NCBI GenBank assembly: GCA_016707175.1
Contig: JADJIB010000002.1
Coordinates: forward strand, 310,001 to 374,000
Length of the DNA stretch: 64,000 bases
Origin: Candidatus Phosphoribacter hodrii
GTDB lineage: Bacteria; Actinomycetota; Actinomycetes; Actinomycetales; Dermatophilaceae
Direction: 5' to 3'
Part shown: positions 32,442 to 41,246 of the stretch, one piece after another
How the letters are laid out: every line of letters starts with the position of its first letter
Position numbering within the stretch: position 1 is the first letter of the stretch
The notes under the pieces: model-generated
What the model saw: only the letters and a program-made list of their open reading frames with translations
Told to the model about the DNA's origin: nothing
The model's database searches: none
Translations under genes and position numbers: made by a program

Positions 32442-33463
32442 CTGTCGAGGCACTTCGGCCCAAGGGCTCCGGCTCGATACACCCGGGAACGGGTGCGAGC
32501 CACGCCCGCATCTGGGGCCTCGGCGGGTTCCGGCCCGAGCGGGTCGTGCCCAACTCCGAGCTCGTGGAGGCCATCGACTCCTCCGACGAGTGGATCCAGG
32601 AGCGGTCCGGCATCAAGTCACGGCGTTGGGCCGGACCGGACGACACCGTGGTGTCGATGTCCGAGGCGGCCGCGCGCGATGCCATTGCAGCGGCAGGCAT
32701 CGAGATCTCCCAGATCGAGGCGATCATCGTCTCGACGGTGACCCACCCCTATCAGACCCCGGCGGCGGCGCCGATCATCGCCGACCGGCTCGGGCTGCGC
32801 TGCGCCGCCTTCGACATCTCGGCCGCCTGCGCCGGCTATTGCCACGGCATCTCGTTGGCCAACGACATGGTCCGCGGCGGCAGTGCGAAGTTCGTCCTCG
32901 TCATCGGCGTCGAGAAGCTCACCGACTTCACCGATCTCACCGACCGCGGAACGGCGTTCATCTTCGCCGACGGCGCCGGTGCGGCCGTGGTCGGCCCCTC
33001 GGACTTCCCGGGTATCGGCCCGACGATCTGGGGATCGGACGGCTCGCAGTGGGAGACCATCCGCCAGACCGAGTCGTGGCTGGACGTGCGCGACCAGGGC
33101 CTGGGGCACCCCACCATCGGCATGGCCGGTCAGTCGGTGTTCCGCTGGGCCGTGTGGAGCATGGCACCGGTGGCCCGGCAGGCGATCGAGGCCGCCGGCA
33201 TCACCCCGGACGACCTGGACGCCTTCATCCCCCACCAGGCCAACATGCGGATCATCGACGCGATGCTCAAGCAGCTCAAGCTCCCGGCCGACATCCCCGT
33301 CGCCCGCGACATCGCCGAAACCGCCAACACCTCGGCGGCATCGATCCCTCTGGCCACCGAGCGGATGCTGCGCGAAGGTGAGATCCCGCACGGCGGGCTC
33401 GCTCTGCAGATCGGCTTCGGGGCCGGGCTGGTGTATGCCGCGCAGGTCATCGTCCTGCCCTGA
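32438..33463 (+). CDS. fabH: beta-ketoacyl-ACP synthase III
   Basis: FabH starts fatty-acid synthesis by joining an acyl-CoA primer to malonyl-ACP. The 341-residue protein has the catalytic triad: Cys in FDISAACAGYCHG, His in FIPHQANMRIID, and Asn in ETANTSAASIPLA. The start GTG overlaps the fabD stop (GTGA). A tail of about 25 residues precedes the normal start of the fold (RIWGLGGFRPERVV), a little longer than usual. Actinobacterial FabH often prefers branched primers; that cannot be judged here. Confidence 0.97.
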   Translation: MTVEALRPKGSGSIHPGTGASHARIWGLGGFRPERVVPNSELVEAIDSSDEWIQERSGIKSRRWAGPDDTVVSMSEAAARDAIAAAGIEISQIEAIIVSTVTHPYQTPAAAPIIADRLGLRCAAFDISAACAGYCHGISLANDMVRGGSAKFVLVIGVEKLTDFTDLTDRGTAFIFADGAGAAVVGPSDFPGIGPTIWGSDGSQWETIRQTESWLDVRDQGLGHPTIGMAGQSVFRWAVWSMAPVARQAIEAAGITPDDLDAFIPHQANMRIIDAMLKQLKLPADIPVARDIAETANTSAASIPLATERMLREGEIPHGGLALQIGFGAGLVYAAQVIVLP

Positions 33464-33538
33464 CAGATTCCCGCGCCTCGCGGGTCAACGAGGCACCCAG
33501 ATCCTCGAAAAGTTTTGTCCACGAAGGAGATACACACC

Positions 33539-33787
33539 ATGGCACAGAGCACCCAGGAGATCCTCGAAGGTCTCGCCGAGATCGTCAACGAAGAGACCGG
33601 GATCGACACCGGCTCGGTCGAGTTGGACAAGTCGTTCACCGACGACCTGGACATCGACTCGCTGTCGATGATGACGATCGTCGTCAACGCCGAGGAGAAG
33701 TTCAACGTGCGCATCCCGGACGACGAGGTCAAGAACCTCAAGACCGTGCGCGACGCTGTCGACTTCATCGCGGCCGCCCAGGGCTGA
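33539..33787 (+). CDS. acpP: acyl carrier protein
   Basis: ACP carries the growing fatty acid on a phosphopantetheine arm. The 82-residue protein has the DSL attachment motif in LDIDSLSMMTIV. The ATG at 33539 follows GAAGGAGA. The 75 bases after fabH, plus the strong ribosome site, suggest a level of expression higher than the flanking enzymes. A stem-loop follows the gene. Confidence 0.97.
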   Translation: MAQSTQEILEGLAEIVNEETGIDTGSVELDKSFTDDLDIDSLSMMTIVVNAEEKFNVRIPDDEVKNLKTVRDAVDFIAAAQG

Positions 33788-33796
33788 GCCCCACCC

Positions 33797-33841
33797 GGTC
33801 GATCGCTGCCACGCGATCGACCAGCGCCACCGCTTGTGGCG
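33797..33841 (+). terminator. two stem-loops between acpP and fabF
   Basis: GGTCGATCGC (33797-33806) pairs with 33813-33822, then CGCCAC/GTGGCG forms a second small stem (about 33825-33841). These could act as a partial terminator, or protect the acpP message so that ACP is made in excess over FabF. Confidence 0.55.
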
Positions 33842-33937
33842 GGACCCCGCTGGAACCGCAGCCGGGGCACCCGCCGCAAGCGGACGGCATACCCAATGAA
33901 TCACGTGCTGTCCCCACGAACCAGGAGCCGAAACCCC

Positions 33938-35185
33938 ATGTCCTCCAGCGACATTCGCGTCGTCGTCACCGGCCTCGGGGCCACCACGCCCGTGGGCGGC
34001 ACCGTCCCAGAGACCTGGGAGGCCATCCTCGCCGGTCGCTCGGGCGCCCGGACCATGGACTTCGACTGGGTGGCCAAATACGAACTGCCGGTGACTTTCG
34101 CCGCCCAGATCCACACTCCCCCGGACCAGGTGCTGGCCAAGGTGGAGACCCGACGGCTCGACCCGTCGTCGCAGTACGCCCTCATCGCCGCCCGCGAGGC
34201 CTGGGCCGACGCAGGTGCCCCCGAGCTCGACCCTGAGCGGCTGGCCGTCGCGGTCGGCTCCGGGATCGGCGGCGTGTGGACCCTGCTGTCGCAGTGGGAC
34301 ACGCTGCGCGAGAAGGGCCCCCGCCGCGTCTACCCGCTGTCGGTCCCCATGCTGATGCCCAACGGACCTTCCGCGGCCATCTCGCTCGAGCTCGGCGCGC
34401 GAGCCGGTGCACACACCCCGGTCAGCGCCTGTGCGTCCGGTGCCGAGGGCATGGGGTATGCCGTGCAGATGATCCGCAGCGGCCGCGCCGACGTGGTCGT
34501 CGCCGGCGGGACCGAAGCGGCGATCCACCCGATGCCGATCGCCGGTTTCGCTGCGATGCAGGCCCTTTCGACTCGCAACGACGACCCCGCCGCCGCCTCA
34601 CGCCCCTACGACAAGGACCGTGACGGCTTCGTGCTCGGCGAGGGCGCGGCGATCATCGTCCTGGAGTCCGAAGCACACGCGCGGGCCCGCGGCGCCAAGA
34701 TCTATGCCGAGTTGGCGGGGGTCGGGATGAGCGCTGACGCCTACCACATCACCGCTCCCGAGCCCGAGGGCGCCGGCGCCTCCCGCGCCATGCTGGAGGC
34801 TGTGTCGACCGCCGGGGGCACCCTGCGCGATGTCGTCCACATCAACGCCCACGCGACCTCGACCCCAGTCGGCGACGTGGCCGAGACCAACGCGATCCGT
34901 CGCGCCTTCGGCGACCTGGCCGATTCCATCCCGGTCAGTGCCACGAAGTCGATGACCGGACACCTGCTCGGTGCCGCCGGGGCGCTGGAGGCCATCTTCA
35001 CGATCCTCGCCCTGCACCACCGGCTCGCCCCCGCCTCGATCAACCTCGACACGATGGACCCGCAGATCTCCCTCGACGTCGTCCACGGATCGCACCGGCA
35101 GTTGCCGGCCGGCGACCTGTTGGCCTTGGACAACTCGTTCGGCTTCGGCGGGCACAACGTGGCCCTCGCCTTCCGCACCGTCTGA
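33938..35185 (+). CDS. fabF: beta-ketoacyl-ACP synthase II
   Basis: FabF elongates the fatty acid. The 415-residue protein has the catalytic Cys in SACASGAEGMGYA, the His in INAHATSTPVGD and the second His in TKSMTGHLLGAAGALE. ATG 33938 is chosen because the protein sequence matches from MSSSDIRVVVTGLG and AGGAGCC precedes it; the frame is open further upstream but that DNA holds the stem-loops. It is the last gene of the fabD-fabH-acpP-fabF operon, followed by a clear terminator. Confidence 0.97.
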   Translation: MSSSDIRVVVTGLGATTPVGGTVPETWEAILAGRSGARTMDFDWVAKYELPVTFAAQIHTPPDQVLAKVETRRLDPSSQYALIAAREAWADAGAPELDPERLAVAVGSGIGGVWTLLSQWDTLREKGPRRVYPLSVPMLMPNGPSAAISLELGARAGAHTPVSACASGAEGMGYAVQMIRSGRADVVVAGGTEAAIHPMPIAGFAAMQALSTRNDDPAAASRPYDKDRDGFVLGEGAAIIVLESEAHARARGAKIYAELAGVGMSADAYHITAPEPEGAGASRAMLEAVSTAGGTLRDVVHINAHATSTPVGDVAETNAIRRAFGDLADSIPVSATKSMTGHLLGAAGALEAIFTILALHHRLAPASINLDTMDPQISLDVVHGSHRQLPAGDLLALDNSFGFGGHNVALAFRTV

Positions 35186-35199
35186 GGCCCCTCGATCGC

Positions 35200-35235
35200 C
35201 CACCGCCCAGCAAGCCTTTGGCTGCTGGGCGGTGG
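35200..35235. terminator. fab operon terminator
   Basis: CCACCGCCCAGCA (35200-35212) pairs with TGCTGGGCGGTGG (35223-35235) around a 10-base loop. It serves fabF and, from the other side, the convergent DUF3145 gene. Confidence 0.85.
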
Positions 35236-35273
35236 CGCCTGACCGGAGCCGGCGCCAGAGCGGGTGACCCCGG

Positions 35274-35789
35274 TCAGCCCACCTTGTGGAGCCAGCGCAC
35301 GGGAGCCCCGTCACCGGCATACCGGAATGCCTCCAACTCGCGATCCCACGGGGCGCCGAGGAGCGCGTCGATGGCCGCGTGCAGCGCGGGGACGTCCCCG
35401 CGGTGGGTCTCGAAGACATCGCGCAGCCGGTCCTCGTTGACCATGGCGTCGCCACTGGCCGAGGTCCAGGTGTGATGCAACCCGAGGGTGGGGGTGTGCG
35501 ACCAGCGTGAGCCGTCGACGCCCGGTGAGGGCTCCTCGGTCACTTCGTAGCGCACGTGGTCCCAGCCCCGCAGCGCACTGGCCAGCCGGGCGCCAAGGCC
35601 CGGGTCACCCGTCCAGGCGACCTCGGCTCGGACCATCCGCGGTCCGGCCGGTTGAATCGTCCAGTCGAGGTGCAGGGGTTGGCCGAGGACGTTCTCCAGG
35701 GCCCAGGTGATATGCGGGCACAACGCAGTCGGGGTCGAGTGGATGAACACGACCCCGCGCGTCGCGTTCCGGGACGCGGTGACAGACAT
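35274..35789 (-). CDS. DUF3145 family protein
   Basis: This 171-residue protein matches DUF3145, an actinobacterial family found next to the fatty-acid operon in Streptomyces too. Visible parts: GVVFIHSTPTALCPHITWALE, VRAEVAWTGDPGLGARLASALRG shortened here as AEVAWTGDPG, and DRELEAFRYAGDGAPVRWLH. The function is unknown; position suggests a role tied to fatty-acid synthesis. The ATG at 35789 follows GAGGAGT. It is convergent with fabF and shares its terminator. Confidence 0.9.
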   Translation of the reverse strand: MSVTASRNATRGVVFIHSTPTALCPHITWALENVLGQPLHLDWTIQPAGPRMVRAEVAWTGDPGLGARLASALRGWDHVRYEVTEEPSPGVDGSRWSHTPTLGLHHTWTSASGDAMVNEDRLRDVFETHRGDVPALHAAIDALLGAPWDRELEAFRYAGDGAPVRWLHKVG

Positions 35790-35925
35790 CCGGTACTCCT
35801 CACGTGCGAGGGACGTCTTCCCCAACGTCTCGCTCGATCGGTATGCCGTGGTGCTGGCTTGCGCTCGGAGGGTGTCGCTCACTTGGTGGTGCGACACGCG
35901 TCACGTGAGTCACATTCTGCCCCAA

Positions 35926-35967
35926 ACACATCTCCCGCACCAGCGCGGCCTGGTGCGGGAGATGTGT
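35926..35967. terminator. 17-bp perfect hairpin terminator
   Basis: ACACATCTCCCGCACCA (35926-35942) pairs perfectly with 35951-35967 around an 8-base loop. It follows the secreted-protein gene ending at 35985 and lies upstream of the DUF3145 gene. Confidence 0.8.
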
Positions 35968-35984
35968 GTGGAGTTCTAGAGCGG

Positions 35985-36494
35985 TTAGCTCGATGCGGTC
36001 GGGCTCGCGGTCGACGCGTTGTTCTTGGCGCCCTTGCCCGCCCCCCGACCCTGTCCGGGAACCCGCTCCGGAGCGTCCTCGACCGACGTCACGGCGAAGT
36101 TGGCGTCGATCATCAGGACGATCCGGGTCCCGTCCGGCCGCATCATTCGCGCCACGTAGGTCCCGTCAGCCAGTTTGCCGACCCGCAGCACGTAGGCCGT
36201 GGGCTCCTTGGCGACGGCTGCCTCCGTGACCTTGACGGCGGTGTCGCCGGTGAGACCGTGCTTGGCGATCCAGTCCTTGAGCTTCTCCTTGGTCAAGCCG
36301 GGGGCACGCTCGCGCCCTTGGCCCGCGGGTGCTCCCGGCGTCGCGGTCGCCGAGGGGCTTGCGTCGGCCTGCACCGACGTGGGGACAGAGGTGGGCACCG
36401 ACTGGCCCGCCTGGGCGAGCGCGGCGCCGCCCATGCCCAGCACTGCCGCGGTCGCCACTGCGGCGACTGCGCTCACGAGAGTCTGCTTCTTCAC
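35985..36494 (-). CDS. secreted protein of unknown function
   Basis: This 169-residue protein has a Sec signal peptide (about residues 1-28, ending ALAQAG), a Ser/Thr/Pro-rich linker, and a small domain (about 70-150) with LTKEKLKDWIAKHGLTGDTAVKV and YVARMMRPDGTRIVLMID. It has no recognised domain name; the latter half resembles short regulatory or protease-inhibitor-like domains but no assignment is safe. The GTG start has AAAGGAG upstream; an in-frame ATG at 36527 lies before the ribosome site and is not used. A perfect hairpin ends it. The 313 bases upstream (36495-36807) hold its promoter region, one GTATGCC-family site (36758) and nothing else recognised. Confidence 0.8.
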   Translation of the reverse strand: MKKQTLVSAVAAVATAAVLGMGGAALAQAGQSVPTSVPTSVQADASPSATATPGAPAGQGRERAPGLTKEKLKDWIAKHGLTGDTAVKVTEAAVAKEPTAYVLRVGKLADGTYVARMMRPDGTRIVLMIDANFAVTSVEDAPERVPGQGRGAGKGAKNNASTASPTASS

Positions 36495-36807
36495 TGACGG
36501 CTCCTTTGTGTGGCGTCTGGTGTCCACATCATGCGAACAGCCGTGTTACGGCCCGTCGTGACAATCCTGTCAAGAACCTGTGACTCGCTCTCCGCGGCAT
36601 GAAGCGCATGGCACTGTCCTCCTCGTCGATGGTCTCGCGTCAGGGTGACCGTCTAAGCGGTTGTGAACGGGTGTCGCTTCCATGGGCAGGCGGCGGTGAG
36701 TCCCTGACCTCCCCCTGGGACGGGTAGGCTCGCGTCCGCACGAACGACCCCCTCATCGATATGCCGCCCGCGCGCTGAGCGTCGGATGGCCAGGCCCCGA
36801 GGGGTGC

Positions 36808-36881
36808 GGGGCGGTAGCTCAGCCGGTCAGAGCAGCGGACTCATAATCCGTCGGTCGTGGGTTCAAGCCCCACCCGCCCCA
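36808..36881 (+). tRNA. tRNA-Met (anticodon CAU)
   Basis: The 74 bases fold with acceptor GGGGCGG/CCGCCCC and discriminator A, a D arm GCTC-GAGC, an anticodon stem GCGGA/TCCGT with loop CTCATAA (anticodon CAT), and T stem GTGGG/CCCAC with TTCAAGC. The anticodon alone cannot tell elongator Met from Ile2 (lysidine). It sits at the left edge of a stretch with different base composition and no GTATGCC motifs. Confidence 0.9.
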
Positions 36882-36987
36882 CGATATAACCGCAGGTCAG
36901 AGGTATGACGGCCGATTGCACGTCCGTCCGCCACCGCTTCGCTTAGCATGACCCTGCGATACCGAGAGCGCCGCAGGGTCACACGCA

Positions 36988-38829
36988 TCATCGAATGATC
37001 GTGAAGACGTCCGTCAGCTTCGGGCCGCTGACAGTCCGGAGTTGATACGTGAGGGTGTTGCCACTCACGGTGATCTCACCGAACCCGAACGAGATACCTC
37101 CAGGACTGTTGGTCCCCGAGCCCATGGCCCAGATGGAGCCCAAAGAGCCGATCTCCCTTGGCGAGTGCCCACCAGTGCCGAGGACGGCGAATACAGTCCC
37201 TGCGCCGGAGACGAACGATCCGTCCCTGTCCACGACTGTGGGAGAGGTCTGCGATGTGACGGGCCCTCCGATCTGATAGGCACGGCTGATGTTGTGGTCG
37301 TGCCCAGACAGTGACAGGTCAACCCCCTGCGTTACCAGGAACGCCGCGAACTGAGGGTCTGCAAGGTTGTTAGGGGTCAGACGGTGGGCGCCGATGGTCA
37401 AGTATGGTTCATGGGCACCAACGACCACGAACTTGCCAGCCGATTTTGCCCCCTTAATCCAGGTGCCCAGTTTGGCCTGTTCGGCCGTACCATTACGGTA
37501 CGTCAGCTTCCCTGTCGGATTGCTGATATTTGGGGAGAGCATGATGATTCTGACGTTCCCCCGGTCTACGTAGTAGTCGTACGGGTAATTTCCGACAACA
37601 CCGGCTGGTGGGGTTGATCCTGCACAGTAGGCGACGTACTTCCTGTAGTCGCCCTCCGGGCCGCCGTATGTCGGGTCAGTTCCCTCGTGGTTGCCGGGGA
37701 CCATCAGCCATTGAAGACTGCTACCGGCATTGTTCTTGAGGAACGTGCAGTAGTTCTGCTCGACCCCGGGGTTGTTGTTGTACCCGAGATCCCCCAGGTT
37801 CAGTGCGAAATTGTAGCCGTTGGCTCCTAGTCCTTTGAGCATGGAACTCGCGGCAGTGGAACCATTCTCCGAGTCGGTCCCGATATCTCCCACAGCGGCG
37901 AATTTCACGCTCGCAGGAGGTGGCGTTGTCGCGCATGTGACGGCGTTGACCCTCAACCCGTCCAAGGCCAACGCTTTGCCGGTGGTGCCAGCAATGGCTC
38001 CGTTGGACACAGAAGCCGACCAGCCCTGACCACGGACGTACGCCTGGTACGTGACCGTGCAGCCGCTGGGGACCGTGACCTTCACCGCCTCCATTTGTAG
38101 GCCGCGACCAGTCGTTCCAGCAACCATTCCTGGCCCCACCGGAGCCATCCAGCCGATACTCGACACATGGGCTGAGATGGTGCTACCTGTCGGCAGTTCG
38201 GTCAGTTTGATGGCCTCGATGGCCCGGTTTTGGCCAGGTTGGCCAATGACCTCGCCAACGCGTACCGCTGGCGCCCAAGCCCCGCCAAAGAACGCATGCT
38301 GCGTTCCGGCGACCGGTGGGGTCGTGGTGCTGGTGGTCGACGTGGCGCATGTGACGGCGTTGACCCTCAACCCGTCCAAGGCCAACGCTTTGCCGGTGGT
38401 GCCAGCAATGGCTCCGTTGGACACAGAAGCCGACCAGCCCTGACCACGGACGTACGCCTGGTACGTGACCGTGCAGCCGCTGGGGACCGTGACCTTCACC
38501 GCCTCCATTTGTAGGCCGCGACCAGTCGTTCCAGCAACCATTCCTGGCCCCACCGGAGCCATCCAGCCGATACTCGACACATGGGCTGAGATGGTGCTAC
38601 CTGTCGGCAGTTCAGTCAGTTTGATGGCCTCGATGGCCCGGTTCTGGCCAGGTTGGCCGAGCACCGATCCCGGCTGAACTGGGGTCATCCAACCGATGCT
38701 TCCGACATGGGCCTGCTGCGTTGCAGTCGCAACCGCAGCAACTCCCGTCGCGTAGATGATGCCGAGCGATGCGGTCGCAACTGCCGCTACTGCAACTGCG
38801 GCCACCGCAAGAATCCGTGCCCTTCTCAT
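36988..38829 (-). CDS. secreted metallophosphatase with six ChW-like repeats
   Basis: The 613-residue protein has a signal/anchor (about 8-30), then six repeats of the ChW (clostridial hydrophobic Trp) type, with the G-W-x-x-x-V and A-G-T-T-G-R/K pattern seen in SIGWMAPVGPGMVAGTTGRG, and then a calcineurin-like phosphatase domain. Metal ligands are visible in AVGDIGTDS, LNLGDLGYN, MVPGNHEGT, VVGAHEP and LSGHDHNIS. ChW repeats bind surface polymers. The two sets of three repeats come from a DNA duplication. ATG 38829 follows AGGAGGGC. It lies in the lower-GC island and has no GTATGCC site. The substrate is unknown. Confidence 0.85.
   Translation of the reverse strand: MRRARILAVAAVAVAAVATASLGIIYATGVAAVATATQQAHVGSIGWMTPVQPGSVLGQPGQNRAIEAIKLTELPTGSTISAHVSSIGWMAPVGPGMVAGTTGRGLQMEAVKVTVPSGCTVTYQAYVRGQGWSASVSNGAIAGTTGKALALDGLRVNAVTCATSTTSTTTPPVAGTQHAFFGGAWAPAVRVGEVIGQPGQNRAIEAIKLTELPTGSTISAHVSSIGWMAPVGPGMVAGTTGRGLQMEAVKVTVPSGCTVTYQAYVRGQGWSASVSNGAIAGTTGKALALDGLRVNAVTCATTPPPASVKFAAVGDIGTDSENGSTAASSMLKGLGANGYNFALNLGDLGYNNNPGVEQNYCTFLKNNAGSSLQWLMVPGNHEGTDPTYGGPEGDYRKYVAYCAGSTPPAGVVGNYPYDYYVDRGNVRIIMLSPNISNPTGKLTYRNGTAEQAKLGTWIKGAKSAGKFVVVGAHEPYLTIGAHRLTPNNLADPQFAAFLVTQGVDLSLSGHDHNISRAYQIGGPVTSQTSPTVVDRDGSFVSGAGTVFAVLGTGGHSPREIGSLGSIWAMGSGTNSPGGISFGFGEITVSGNTLTYQLRTVSGPKLTDVFTIIR
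37931..38244 (-). repeat. 314-bp direct duplication, unit A
   Basis: This segment recurs at 38345-38658 (offset 414 bases = 138 codons) with two differences found by eye (G/A and T/C near the end). It encodes ChW repeats and keeps the frame. Confidence 0.92.
38345..38658 (-). repeat. 314-bp direct duplication, unit B
   Basis: Second copy of the unit at 37931-38244. The near-identity over all codon positions shows a recent duplication or active gene conversion. Confidence 0.92.
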
Positions 38830-39033
38830 GGGCCCTCCTAGAGCCACTTGCGCCAATAGATTTGTGCGTCACCGCGACGTCCTTCTTCGGGGGGAACTCG
38901 ACCCCCGCGCCGTCGAACATCCGCACGGGTCAGTGACGCGCTTGTGGTCCACGCGGTCCGTGACGCGGCCTGGACCGTCACCGGGGGACGGTAGGCGTCA
39001 GCTGACCGCGGAGGGCCCGCCCGTGCGGGCGGA

Positions 39034-39150
39034 AGATGACCGCGCCGCCGGCTGGGTCGACCGGTTCACCAACCGACGCCTGCACGGCACCATCGGGTCG
39101 GCGCCCTCAACCGAGAGCAGCAACCCCTATGCGAGCGGCGGAGAATTCGG
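39034..39150 (+). pseudogene. IS3-family transposase (OrfB) C-terminal fragment
   Basis: The plus-strand frame reads GWVDRFTNRRLHGTIGSAPS, close to the end of IS3-type integrase domains (W-V-D-x-x-N-x-R-R-L-H-G-x-I-G). No other part of the transposase or inverted repeats could be found, so it is a relic. It lies in the 578-base gap between the two island genes; the rest of that gap (38830-39033 and 39151-39407) shows nothing else I can support. Confidence 0.6.
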
Positions 39151-39407
39151 TGCGCAGTCTCGCGGTGATGAGGTGATGGGTGGCCTCATTTATCGGTCCG
39201 CACTCGCGGCTAGTCCGCTGGGTCCCTTCTTGGAAGAATTCCTTCGGCCGCTGCGCGGGCGGAAACGGGGTGCCGGGCTGGGGTGTGAGCATGGCTGGTC
39301 AGGTCCCTTCGGTTGAGCGTTGGCAGCCGTCCGCGCTTGGCGGCCCAGCGAGCTCGTGTGGCTGGCCACCTGGGACTGAGCGGATTGGGCGCGAGGCTGG
39401 GGAGAAT

Positions 39408-40559
39408 TCAAAGCGGACGAGACCAGATCTCGGATTGGCTACCGCCTAGCCAGATACGGCCATTCGCAACTGTCATGCTCACACCGGGAAGGTCGGCCTG
39501 AGCCAAGATCGTGGTCTTTGTGGTTCCCGTCAAGACGTAGACGCCAGTGGCGTCCTTGAGGTAAATCCGTCCGTCATCGCCGGGCGACAGAACGCCCCAC
39601 ACTGAAGATACCTGACTGGATTGAGCGCCATCAAAGGCAAATACTTTGCCATCAGTGATGAAATATGCGATTCGTCCATCGCCACAAACCTGATTCGCCC
39701 TTTGCACGCGGTCTCCAAGGATAACCGTGTAGAATTTCGATCCACCGACCGTCACGGCACTGTTTGGCACCTTGTTCATGCGCTGACGTCTCGTGTCGTA
39801 GTATCGCATCGGGGGCTTGGTACCCTTTGTCCCGGGATCAGCGCGCATAAAGATGCGGTTACCAATACGCGTCAGCCAATAGAAACGCTCGTACCCGTCC
39901 ATGGACGCGGACTCCTCCGGCTCACGCCACAGTTCAGCCCACGTCCGGCCATAATCGGTCGTGCGCCACACCACTGCGGAGAAGCCGCCGGACGAGCCGG
40001 CAAGCAGATACTCCCCCGCGTTCTGGGAGTCGCACACGTCAAAAACGTGCTCGGCCGGCGGACCCACAAAGGCGGCCCATCTGCCGTCTAGATTCGAGGC
40101 AAAGCTATTGCCTGCGGGAGCTCCAGACGAGGGATCGATACATGGGGCGAATAGCGCACCACCAAACCGCCTGTACGTGTTAATCTCCTCGGTTCGGAAC
40201 GAGGTGAATGATGAACCGAAACCTCCCGCCGAACCGAAGTAGGAAACGTTAGTGCCCATTCCGGACGCCGACCCGGAGTTTGCACCGTAGTTCCCGTAGC
40301 CGTAGTAGATGCGACCCTGGTACCCGATCAAGGTGTGTATGCACCCTCCGCTGTAGGCCGTGTGTGCGAGCGCATCTGGGGCTCGGCCGTGGAAGGTGAA
40401 GCCCGCCGGCGGGGTTCCCGTAGGGTCGAGTAGGGGGTTGGCGACAGCGTCGATGTCAAGCGCTGTGGCAAGGAGGCCCCCAGCGACGCCGACGAGAAGC
40501 GTGCGGCGAGACACGCCGACGGATGACCTGCGGAGCGGAAAAGCGTTCACATCTTCCAT
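39408..40559 (-). CDS. Tat-exported protein with BNR/Asp-box repeat (beta-propeller-like)
   Basis: The 383-residue protein has a twin-arginine signal (GVSRRTLLVGVAGGLLATA) and a long domain with one clear Asp-box (TTDYGRTWAEL) and repeated short strands, like a beta-propeller of the sialidase/exo-glycosidase type. No catalytic residues of sialidases can be named. The ATG at 40559 gives a normal Tat signal position but has no ribosome site; an ATG at 40631 has GAGAGG in front and would add 24 residues. GC is clearly lower than in most of the window, and no GTATGCC site occurs. It is probably acquired. Confidence 0.65.
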   Translation of the reverse strand: MEDVNAFPLRRSSVGVSRRTLLVGVAGGLLATALDIDAVANPLLDPTGTPPAGFTFHGRAPDALAHTAYSGGCIHTLIGYQGRIYYGYGNYGANSGSASGMGTNVSYFGSAGGFGSSFTSFRTEEINTYRRFGGALFAPCIDPSSGAPAGNSFASNLDGRWAAFVGPPAEHVFDVCDSQNAGEYLLAGSSGGFSAVVWRTTDYGRTWAELWREPEESASMDGYERFYWLTRIGNRIFMRADPGTKGTKPPMRYYDTRRQRMNKVPNSAVTVGGSKFYTVILGDRVQRANQVCGDGRIAYFITDGKVFAFDGAQSSQVSSVWGVLSPGDDGRIYLKDATGVYVLTGTTKTTILAQADLPGVSMTVANGRIWLGGSQSEIWSRPL

Positions 40560-41246
40560 GTGAGCGGGCCGATACGGTGTTGCCGCGACCAAGCCGTGGC
40601 GATCTGCAACACGAGGACTGGTGCTCCTCATGACGAACCTCTCAAAAGTGTTCAAAAGTGCGCGGGTAAAGCAAGGGGGGTCACATCTGCGGATGCGACG
40701 ATGTCGGGCCCGCCTGGAGACAGCTCGTCCCGACCCAGGAGGGGGGGGTTGGCCGTGACGAGAGGTCTGCTCCAGGGGCTGGATCACCCAGCACGCGGCG
40801 GCCCCAATTGACGACCCAACGGATCCGCCGAGGCGTTATCCATCGGGCCTTTGTTCACAAGAGCCACACCGCCCGCTGAGGGTCAGTAGTCAGCGAGCGA
40901 CATGGCGGGCATGACAGACCGGGGTAGCTACTCGACAGAAAGGGATGCGCGTCGCTATCGCTCGTTGGCAGCTGGTCCGCTCAATAGTCGACGACCTTCC
41001 GAAAGGTCGACCACATATCATCGGCGCGATAGGACAGCGTCGATCTACTCGGCCCCACGAGTTCCGCTTCTCTGTGTGGGCGGAGATGACGCCCACACAG
41101 AGAAGCGGAGGACCTCAGTGCCCTCACCTCGGCTGTTCATGGTTGAGGGGTTGACACGCTCCCGGAATGCACCAAAGTGCCTGTCCTGCAACGAGATACT
41201 TGTACTTGCGAGAGTTCAAGTTCTCAAGCGGGAAGGCACCTGGTAG
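40560..41246. other. island intergenic region
   Basis: This 687-base stretch holds no convincing gene. It contains a perfect 19-bp hairpin (41064-41108) and the upstream region of the IS1380-type transposase. I see nothing else in it. Confidence 0.6.
41064..41108. terminator. 19-bp perfect hairpin
   Basis: CCGCTTCTCTGTGTGGGCG (41064-41082) and its exact complement at 41090-41108 enclose a 7-base loop. No gene ends nearby on either strand, so it may be a terminator of lost DNA or part of a mobile element. Confidence 0.6.

Noticed and set aside
38756..39316. A 186-codon gene in the island gap
   Set aside because: Only a short part matches an IS3 transposase end; the rest is non-coding in appearance and overlaps the start region of the phosphatase gene.
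40902..41246. A 114-codon gene upstream of the IS1380 transposase
   Set aside because: No ribosome site, no family, and it runs through the perfect hairpin; unlikely to be real.
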